From DATBLZ01 sp036555065 (lineage in GTDB: Bacteria > Pseudomonadota > Gammaproteobacteria > Steroidobacterales > Rariloculaceae), in assembly GCA_036555065.1 (NCBI GenBank), contig DATBLZ010000131.1, forward strand, positions 1-6,629: a stretch of 6,629 nucleotides of DNA, written 5' to 3'. Below the pieces are notes generated by a model, which saw only the letters and a list, made by a program, of their open reading frames with translations, did no database searches and was not told the DNA's origin. Below are positions 4,053 to 6,629 of the stretch, in pieces. Position 1 is the first letter of the stretch. Each line of letters starts with the position of its first letter. A program made the position numbers and the translations under genes.

Positions 4053-6521
4053 TCAGAAGCGGTAGGTGAACTCGACTCCGTATTGGCGCGGCTTGCCGTA
4101 GTACACGATACCGTTCGGGTTGGACTCCTCCGATATCCAAAGCTCGTCGGTGGCGTTGTCGACCCAACCGACGACCTCCCACCCGGTATCGCCCGTGATT
4201 CCGATTCTGAAATCGACGAGCTCCAGTGGATCGCGCGCGATGAAATTCTCGGGCTCCCAAAACACCTCGCCGAGTCGGCGATAGTCGAGGCGCACGAACC
4301 ATCCGAGGTTGCCGTTCATCGGGGCGTGATAGCTAACACCGACGTTGGCCGTCGACTCGGGATTCTGCGGCATCTTCTTGCCGACGATGCTGATGCCGCC
4401 GGCGCCGATCCAATCGCTCTCGGTCACCTCCGAGTCGAGCACGCCTAGGCCGACATCGAGCTGGAGTCGGTCGGTCGCGAGCCACGAGAGGCTCGCTTCC
4501 ACGCCCTGGACCTCGGCGGCTTTGATGTTCCGCGTCGTTTGCGCCGTGAAGGGCGCGACGAATACGAACGTGAAGCCGTTGTCGACCTCCGTGTAGAACA
4601 ACGCGGAATCGAATCGAAGCGCACCATCAAGCAACGTCGACTTGAAGCCGAATTCGAGGCCCTTCGTGTCTTCTTGCGAATACGAATCGCGCACGCCCTG
4701 AGGTAAGCCCGGCACGCCGGCCGCGGCGAGTGTTGCGACGCCGGTCGCGACGCCGCTGAGATTGAAGCCGCCGCTGCGGAATCCCTCGGCGTAAGTGCCA
4801 TAGACCGTGTAATTGTCACTCGGCCGCCAGCTCAACGTGAGCTTCGGTTGCACCGAGTCGAACTCGGCCTCGCGCACGTCGCCTTGGCGGCCGCTCGGAA
4901 ACGGGAACACGGGCAGGTATTGGTCCTGCGCCGCGATCGTGAGCTCACGGTTGTCGCGGTCGTAACGCAAGGCAGCGGACAGCTCGACCTTCTCGGTGAG
5001 ATCGTAGGCAAGCTGGCCGAACAATGCGTAGGCCGTGTTGTGGTTGCTGTCGAAGTTGTAGGCGAGCGCGTTCGGATTCGTATTCGGGTTGAGCGCCGAC
5101 GCGGCCGGGAAACCGACTATCGGGATCAGCGGCGCAAGGAATCGCTGAGTCCAGGTCGCCGTCGGATTGATGCCGCCGATGTTAGGGTCCGTGCGTTGCT
5201 CGACAAAACCCACGCCCGTGTCGTTGTTGACCGAGATCATGACGTCGAGGTCGGTCTGCACGTAGTAGGCTCCGGCGATCCAGCGCAAGCGTCGATCGTC
5301 GGGCGACGTGATACGCAACTCCTGGCTGATCGCCTCGTGAAACCGGTTCTGCCCGAAGATCAGGTTCTGCCCGGTGCCGGGCGCTGCGAGGGGCGCAGCC
5401 GCCACTGGCACGACGACACCCGCAGGATGCGAGCCCGCGCCGGGCGTGCCCGCAACCTGGACGAACGGATAGTAGGCAAATTGCTCGCCCACGGTGACAT
5501 GGTCGAGCTCGTCATAAGAAGTGATCGAGGTCATCGTGCCCAAGCTCGTGTCCCAATCGAACTTGGCCGAGAGGACCATGGCCTCGCGGTCGTCCAGGCC
5601 GGGCTCATTGCCTTGATGCCGGATGCTCGTGTTGTTGGGGTCGCCGACGAGCGCTCGTATCGATGCCGGGACGCTCGGTATGGGCACGGCGCTCCCGTTG
5701 CCGGGATACATCGCATTTGCAGGCAGCGACGGGAGATTCACGAAGTTCGGCGCATTGGATACGAACTGTGATCCCGTCGACTCGGTGTCGGCGTATGTCA
5801 GGCGCAGATCCAACGTCGTGGCACTGCCTAAGTCCCAGAGCAGCTTGCCGCCTACAGTGAGGTTCTCATAGGGGTCGGCCTTGACGTCGGTCGCGACGTT
5901 GTCGTGCCAACCGTCGGCGTCCCTGTACCCCACGACGACGCGGCCACGCAGTCCCTCGTCCGTGAGCGGGCCGCTCGCCACAGCCGAAGCCGCGACTTGG
6001 TCGCCGTTTCCAAACCCGCCTCGGACGTAAACCTCGCCTTCGTCGGTCGGCTGCTTGGTCGTGATATTGATCGCACCACCCGACGCGTTGCGCCCGTAGA
6101 GGGCGCCCTGCGGCCCTTTGAGCACCTCTATCTGCTGGATGTCGTAGAGCTCTTGAGAAAACCCGAGGCTCGTCGTCGAGAGCACGCCGTCGACGACGAC
6201 GGCGACCGTCGGGTCGACGTTGCGAATCTGCGCCAAACCGCGGACGTTGACGAACGCGAATGCGTTGTTCTGCGTCTCCATGAGCGTCATGTTCGACGTG
6301 AGACTCACGTAGTCGCGCATGCTCAGGATGCGGGCCTCTTCGATCGTGTCGGCATCGAAAGCGGTAACGTTGGCTGGCACATCCTGCAGGCTCTCGGCAC
6401 GTTTCAGCGACGTGACGACGATCTCGTCGAGCGCCTGAGCAAGCGGCGACACCGACGGAACTAGGCAAAATAAGCCGCCGATCGCGACGGCAGCCTTGGA
6501 CGATTTGCGACGCACAACCAT
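4053..6521 (-). CDS. TonB-dependent outer-membrane receptor
   Basis: This is an 822-residue outer-membrane importer driven by TonB-ExbBD. Residues 1-30 form a Sec signal peptide: basic MVVRRKSSK, a hydrophobic core, then cleavage after A-Q-A. The TonB box DEIVVT is at 32-37, so there is no N-terminal signalling (STN) domain. The plug covers about 44-155 and includes SLQDVPANVTAF, VNVRGL, VVVDGVL and IEVLKGPQGALYGRNASGG (about 132-150). The rest is a 22-strand barrel ending in GVEFTYRF with the terminal Phe expected by the BAM machinery; ISQELRITSP and TVYGTYAEGFRSGGFN are typical barrel strands. ATG 6521 is chosen over a TTG at 6569 because it has a strong Shine-Dalgarno site and gives a proper signal peptide. 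The substrate cannot be read from sequence: ferric siderophore is the default, but the family in aromatic degraders also imports lignin-derived aromatics (DdvT in Sphingobium). It converges on ligB and is not in the same operon. Confidence 0.95.
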   Translation of the reverse strand: MVVRRKSSKAAVAIGGLFCLVPSVSPLAQALDEIVVTSLKRAESLQDVPANVTAFDADTIEEARILSMRDYVSLTSNMTLMETQNNAFAFVNVRGLAQIRNVDPTVAVVVDGVLSTTSLGFSQELYDIQQIEVLKGPQGALYGRNASGGAINITTKQPTDEGEVYVRGGFGNGDQVAASAVASGPLTDEGLRGRVVVGYRDADGWHDNVATDVKADPYENLTVGGKLLWDLGSATTLDLRLTYADTESTGSQFVSNAPNFVNLPSLPANAMYPGNGSAVPIPSVPASIRALVGDPNNTSIRHQGNEPGLDDREAMVLSAKFDWDTSLGTMTSITSYDELDHVTVGEQFAYYPFVQVAGTPGAGSHPAGVVVPVAAAPLAAPGTGQNLIFGQNRFHEAISQELRITSPDDRRLRWIAGAYYVQTDLDVMISVNNDTGVGFVEQRTDPNIGGINPTATWTQRFLAPLIPIVGFPAASALNPNTNPNALAYNFDSNHNTAYALFGQLAYDLTEKVELSAALRYDRDNRELTIAAQDQYLPVFPFPSGRQGDVREAEFDSVQPKLTLSWRPSDNYTVYGTYAEGFRSGGFNLSGVATGVATLAAAGVPGLPQGVRDSYSQEDTKGLEFGFKSTLLDGALRFDSALFYTEVDNGFTFVFVAPFTAQTTRNIKAAEVQGVEASLSWLATDRLQLDVGLGVLDSEVTESDWIGAGGISIVGKKMPQNPESTANVGVSYHAPMNGNLGWFVRLDYRRLGEVFWEPENFIARDPLELVDFRIGITGDTGWEVVGWVDNATDELWISEESNPNGIVYYGKPRQYGVEFTYRF

Positions 6522-6629
6522 GAGCACTCTCCCCTCGGGTCCTCGGGATAGTAATACGTTGACTGCCAAAATATCTACTGGCTGGGAGCTTATGGTCCGT
6601 TCAGATCAACAGCAACAGCGCAATCCCGA
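6522..6629 (-). other. Region upstream of the receptor gene
   Basis: This 108-base stretch, read on the - strand, is more AT-rich than the rest of the window and should contain the receptor promoter. I see AT-rich blocks (TAGATATTTTGG and GTATTACTATCC) but no -35/-10 pair with correct spacing, and no convincing Fur box. Next to the Shine-Dalgarno site is a tandem 7-bp repeat CCCGAGG (6541-6547 and 6533-6539, one base apart). No gene is seen. Confidence 0.4.
6527..6534 (-). promoter_or_regulatory. Ribosome binding site of the receptor gene
   Basis: On the - strand GGGGAGAG precedes the ATG at 6521; its GGAG core is seven bases from the start codon. It decides the start of the receptor gene in favour of 6521 and predicts strong translation. 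Confidence 0.8.

Noticed and set aside
4848..5771. A 307-codon open frame on the + strand, antisense to the receptor gene
   Set aside because: Third-position G/C bias on the - strand keeps stops out of this frame. Its translation is rich in Arg, Val and Asp and shows no family, while the - strand encodes an unmistakable receptor.
6522..6569. TTG start of the receptor at 6569
   Set aside because: The ATG at 6521 has a good Shine-Dalgarno site and gives a proper signal peptide; the extension would put 16 residues before it.
1..6629. CRISPR array, tRNA, rRNA or insertion sequence
   Set aside because: No regularly spaced repeats, no tRNA-like arms, no rRNA segments and no transposase or terminal inverted repeats were seen; almost the whole window is coding.

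Overview
This window comes from a GC-rich bacterial chromosome with densely packed genes, most likely a proteobacterium. The evidence is the strong G/C bias at third codon positions, a TonB-dependent outer-membrane receptor with a Sec signal peptide (so the cell is Gram-negative), a LigAB-type extradiol dioxygenase and an alphaproteobacterial-looking FolE. The sequence alone does not settle class or genus. An aerobic, aromatic-degrading lineage would fit.

Layout on the + strand: (1) the 3' part of folE (GTP cyclohydrolase I), cut by the left edge; (2) a 108-base gap with overlapping inverted repeats and a full-consensus sigma-54 (-24/-12) promoter motif; (3) a gene for an unrecognised 95-residue protein; (4) modB and modC, overlapping by ATGA, which encode the permease and ATPase of a molybdate ABC importer. 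No modA is visible, and the promoter before modB is placed so that its mRNA could be leaderless; (5) ligA and ligB, overlapping by TAATG, which encode the small and large subunits of a class II extradiol dioxygenase of the protocatechuate 4,5-dioxygenase family. On the - strand, converging on ligB with 12 bases between the stop codons, is (6) a complete 822-residue TonB-dependent receptor with its Shine-Dalgarno site and about 108 bases of upstream DNA.

How the parts may work together: LigAB would open the ring of protocatechuate or a related catechol carboxylate in the cytoplasm. The adjacent receptor could import an aromatic substrate or iron across the outer membrane, and LigAB itself needs Fe(II). 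ModBC would bring in molybdate for molybdoenzymes, which include many aromatic hydroxylases and aldehyde oxidases. These functional links are inference from position only.

The genes belong to well-known families, and I see no clear new multi-gene system. The unusual points are: the sigma-54 motif before the small unknown gene, the absent modA, the leaderless-type modB promoter, and two departures in LigB (a short cysteine-bearing insertion near the active site and a 32-residue tail that is half Lys/Arg).
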